From Scylla paramamosain (lineage: Eukaryota > Arthropoda > Malacostraca > Decapoda > Portunidae), in contig NC_087192.1 of NCBI RefSeq assembly GCF_035594125.1, forward strand, positions 10,172,501 through 10,236,500: a stretch of 64,000 nucleotides of DNA. Reading direction: 5' to 3'. The translations under genes and the position numbers were made by a program. Below, piece by piece: positions 63,460 through 64,000 of this stretch (position 1 is the first letter of the stretch; every line of letters starts with the position of its first letter). Under the pieces are notes generated by a model, which saw only the letters and a program-made list of their open reading frames with translations, ran no database searches and was not told the origin of the DNA.

Positions 63460-64000
63460 TTAAATAGGAGTGTTTATGAAGGTATATGGGTTGCCATGGT
63501 CAATCTGGACAGGATTTTGGGTCACTGTATTCCAATTACATAAATTCTCCTGATATTCTATTATCTTCTCTGCTTTGCCCAACTCATTCTCTTTCAAGGC
63601 TTCCCTGTCACATTCAACTCCCTTAACCTTAATCCTTTCCCTCCACAAGGTACGAATTAGACATACTTCCTTCCTCCCACTTCCAAAACTCTCACTTCCA
63701 AAATTTGTTCCATTACATTTATGGACACATTTGCCAATCCATCATCACAATCATCAACCCTTCAACCTGTCTGTCTCATAAAAGAATACTTATAAACATT
63801 CTTCTTCACAAGGTATGCTATCACCAACTCTTGCTCTATGCAAATTTTTTAATTCTTCTTCAATTTAATTTTTTACTGATACTCCATGCATACCAAGTAC
63901 ACTTAACATTATTACATTCTCAACTTCAGCACACAGATCCCCTAGTAATACCATATTCATATTTACACTTCATAAAACAATTCTAGAAAGTTTCTTTCTC
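63460..64000. other. No gene recognised
   Basis: Minus-strand 63,648-63,460 is open (REALKENELGKAEKIIEYQE) and may continue the RTE-like LINE fragment, but the match is weak. The rest is AT-rich. Confidence 0.35.

Overview
This is eukaryotic nuclear DNA, most likely from a decapod crustacean (crab, shrimp or lobster type). That is an inference from three things: spliceosomal introns loaded with transposons, very dense (CT)n/(CA)n/(TA)n microsatellites, and CCTAA runs of the arthropod telomere type, in a genome that still carries BBS7 (as far as I know Drosophila has lost it). No bacterial gene organisation, rRNA, tRNA or CRISPR array was seen.

Two conserved host genes are supported and they converge tail to tail. 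(1) On the + strand, the whole coding sequence of a U1A/U2B''-type snRNP protein (snf/SNRPA/SNRPB2 family) lies in five coding exons between 11,826 and 24,564. All splice phases agree and give 242 residues with two RRMs. An upstream non-coding exon must exist; a CpG-rich candidate ends with a donor at 387/388. (2) On the - strand, the C-terminal ~60 % of BBS7, a BBSome subunit, lies in ten exons from 61,612 down to the stop at 35,361. Its N-terminal beta-propeller exons lie beyond the right edge. All exon junctions keep phase.

Almost everything else is mobile DNA. 2.1-4.7 kb: a non-LTR element (LINE-B) with a zinc-knuckle ORF1 and an endonuclease ORF2, beside a pogo-like terminus. 4.7-7.2 kb: the longest copy of the dominant LINE (LINE-A), present as at least 11 copies or fragments on both strands. 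7.2-10.0 kb: a decayed Ty3/gypsy-like pol/gag remnant. The snf introns hold a CR1-like fragment, a Mutator-like transposase remnant, LINE-A pieces, an RTE-like reverse transcriptase tail and a 510-bp hAT-like MITE with a perfect 8-bp target duplication. 24.6-35.3 kb (between the genes): a Harbinger-like MITE with TAA duplications, palindromes, short tandem repeats and LINE-A copies. The 11.9-kb BBS7 intron (36.3-48.2 kb) holds a TA-flanked MITE with a LINE inserted in it, long (TA)n arrays, a composite (CT)(CA)(GA)(CA)-LINE-(CA) block duplicated from 31.7-33.2 kb, and a Tigger/pogo transposase remnant split by a 1.0-kb piggyBac-like element with intact ends and TTAA duplications. 48.5-64 kb: the remaining BBS7 exons with a second copy of the hAT MITE, another LINE-A copy, and a MITE carrying a perfect 46-bp palindrome.

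No novel gene system was identified. The most notable signals are nested insertions whose boundaries can be read directly (piggyBac in Tigger, hAT in two LINEs, LINE in MITE), and a repeat block whose LINE tail has become (CA)n.
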